Both the position numbers and the translations under genes were made by a program. This document shows, piece by piece, positions 50,142 through 51,335 of a stretch of 51,335 nucleotides of DNA. How positions within the stretch are numbered: position 1 is the stretch's first letter; the number at the start of each line of letters is the position of its first letter. The notes beneath the pieces are model-generated. The model saw only the letters and a program-made list of their open reading frames with translations. It had not been told where the DNA came from and did not search any database. The stretch is from Butyricicoccus_A sp963620595 (GTDB lineage Bacteria; Bacillota; Clostridia; Oscillospirales; Butyricicoccaceae). The DNA is taken from NCBI GenBank assembly GCA_963620595.1, contig CAVFAY010000019.1, forward strand, positions 1 to 51,335. The letters are read 5' to 3'.

Positions 50142-51335
50142 ATGGCGAAACAGGAAATGGAGTTTTGCAAAAGTTGCAAGATTCCGAAAGAGTTGTGTCC
50201 AAAAGTTTGTAATATAAAGACGATAGAGGTAGAACGCAAAGTATTGCCAGAAGGCACGATTTTGCATCGAGATTATCAGATTTATGGCACGATCGGCGCG
50301 GGTGGCATGAGTGTGACATATTGCGCTTGCACAAGATTGAAGCCTGTCCTGCTCAAGCAATTTAATTTGACGTTGGGAAACCGTGAAGCATTAGACGTAG
50401 AGAAAGAACGCGAAAAGTTCGGAGAAGAAGCACGTAAATTATTGACGCTGAACCATCCCAATATTGTTCGCATTGAAAATATTGTGACAGATGAAAAAAC
50501 AAAAGATGTTTTTCTTGTGATGGAGTTGCTATATGGCGAAACATTAGAGAAATATCTACAGGGTTTACAAGAACCGATGCCAGAGCAAAAGGCATATCAA
50601 ATGCTTGCGCCGATTTTTGACGCGTTGGAGACTGTGCATCAGGCAGGCATTATTCATCGTGATATAAAGCCGTCCAATATTATGTTGTGCATAGATGGAA
50701 CGATTAAATTGATTGATTTTGGAAGCGCACGGCAGGAGGATAATTATACCAAGACTGCGCTTCTTACAGAAGGCTATGCACCGCCAGAACAGTATGAGGA
50801 ACACGGTAATCAGGGTACTTGGACCGATGTTTATTCTATGTGTGCAACATTGTATCGAATGGTAACGGGAAAGAAACCACCGGCATCTTGGTCTCGGTAT
50901 CGAAAAGATACAATAGAAATACCAAAGGGATTAAAACATCGTGAGGAATTGAAAAAAGGCTTAGCGTTAGAAGTAGAAGATCGTTGGCAAACAATCGGAC
51001 AATTGCGCGCCGCGCTCGGTGATTTAAAAGCGGCACCAAAGGAGCCTTTTGGTAATCGCTCCACAAGACAAACACGAGATTCTTCCTATGACCGTCTGAC
51101 AGAGTACGTGCGAGATTCTTCGTGGGATCGGAAAACACAACATGCACCGCGGACAGCGGAAGAGATGAAACGGTGCGGAGATCGGTATCGTAATGGCATT
51201 GGCGTGAAGAAAGATAGTGTGACAGCCTTCTATTGGTATCAACAGGCGGCAGAAGCAGGGAATCCCAAGGCGATGAACAGTCTGGGATATTGTTATGAAA
51301 ATGCTATTGGTACGGCGAAAGACGATGAAGAGGCA
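50142..51335 (+). CDS. Serine/threonine protein kinase with Sel1-like repeats, 3' end cut
   Basis: At least 398 residues, open at the window edge. The N-terminus has a Cys group (FCKSCK...LCPKVC, residues 8-23) that may bind metal. The Hanks-type kinase domain (about 44-285) has GAGGM in the nucleotide loop, Lys72 in LLKQF, catalytic HRDIKPSN at 172-179, and DFG at 192-194. A poorly conserved linker (about 290-340) follows, then Sel1-like (tetratricopeptide-type) repeats beginning AEEMKRCGDRYRNG and GVKKD...AFYWYQQAAEAGN. No membrane helix is seen before the edge. GGGGGA precedes the ATG. It is richer in A/T-ending codons than neighbouring genes, suggesting more recent arrival. The targets are unknown. 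Confidence 0.9.
   Translation, partial: MAKQEMEFCKSCKIPKELCPKVCNIKTIEVERKVLPEGTILHRDYQIYGTIGAGGMSVTYCACTRLKPVLLKQFNLTLGNREALDVEKEREKFGEEARKLLTLNHPNIVRIENIVTDEKTKDVFLVMELLYGETLEKYLQGLQEPMPEQKAYQMLAPIFDALETVHQAGIIHRDIKPSNIMLCIDGTIKLIDFGSARQEDNYTKTALLTEGYAPPEQYEEHGNQGTWTDVYSMCATLYRMVTGKKPPASWSRYRKDTIEIPKGLKHREELKKGLALEVEDRWQTIGQLRAALGDLKAAPKEPFGNRSTRQTRDSSYDRLTEYVRDSSWDRKTQHAPRTAEEMKRCGDRYRNGIGVKKDSVTAFYWYQQAAEAGNPKAMNSLGYCYENAIGTAKDDEEA

Noticed and set aside
49979..50212. A 77-residue forward frame between ptsG and the kinase
   Set aside because: It spans the ptsG terminator and the kinase promoter, and the kinase frame is clearly coding from 50142.

Overview
The window is a chromosomal segment of a Gram-positive, anaerobe-type Clostridia bacterium. 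The evidence is a PolC-type replicative polymerase, the conserved pyrH-frr-uppS-cdsA-dxr-rseP-ispG-polC cluster, a short HisG with HisZ, a giant clostridial CoA-dehydratase activase, a two-[4Fe-4S] ferredoxin, and AGGAGG ribosome sites with sigma-A-type promoters. GC is moderate. A gut Oscillospirales/Butyricicoccaceae-like lineage is my guess, not something the sequence proves. No insertion sequence, prophage, CRISPR array or rRNA is visible, so this is mostly core genome.

Layout. 1-775: tRNA-Ser(CGA), a second 5'-half copy of it, and a DtxR/MntR-like regulator. 894-4495: glutamyl- and glutaminyl-tRNA synthetases, each behind an RNA hairpin. 4511-9272: uppP, recQ, a 42-residue membrane peptide, a class-C26 amidohydrolase and an EFR1-type flavodoxin-ferredoxin protein. 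9280-11826: a PhoB/PhoR-type two-component pair with a possible Pho-box. 11875-22635: nucleotide, translation, isoprenoid/undecaprenyl, phospholipid and replication genes (pyrH to polC). 22706-28250: a his operon (hisZ-G-C-H-A-F-I) lacking hisD, hisB and hisE. 28260-29125: xth. 29192-34384: a leader with a terminator-like hairpin, a 1457-residue tandem activase and an MptE-like/DUF115 protein. 34420-35147: a small alarmone synthetase. 35164-40040: a cobalamin methionine module in three parts, with a separate reactivation-domain protein, a truncated MetH and a homocysteine methyltransferase-MTHFR fusion. 40057-42026: a 56-residue ferredoxin, an AT-rich gap and sstT. 42035-44664: a P-loop kinase-CYTH fusion, an acyltransferase-3-like membrane protein and a small lipoprotein. 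44728-46311: a DeoR regulator and HAD phosphatase. 46392-49957: an unexplained structured transcript, then glcT and ptsG, each behind an antiterminator (RAT)/terminator switch. 50104-end: a Ser/Thr kinase with Sel1-like repeats, cut by the window end.

How genes work together. UppS makes the undecaprenyl carrier precursor and UppP (elsewhere in the window) makes or recycles the carrier; Dxr and IspG supply its isoprenoids. HisZ and short HisG form the first histidine enzyme. The MetF domain of the fusion supplies methyl-folate to MetH, which the separate activation protein is expected to reactivate. GlcT controls its own transcript and ptsG through two near-identical RNA switches.

The best leads are the structured promoter-led element at 46392-46540, the P-loop-CYTH fusion, the acyltransferase that has lost its histidine, the leader before the activase, and the paired RAT switches. 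I did not find a clearly new multi-gene system.
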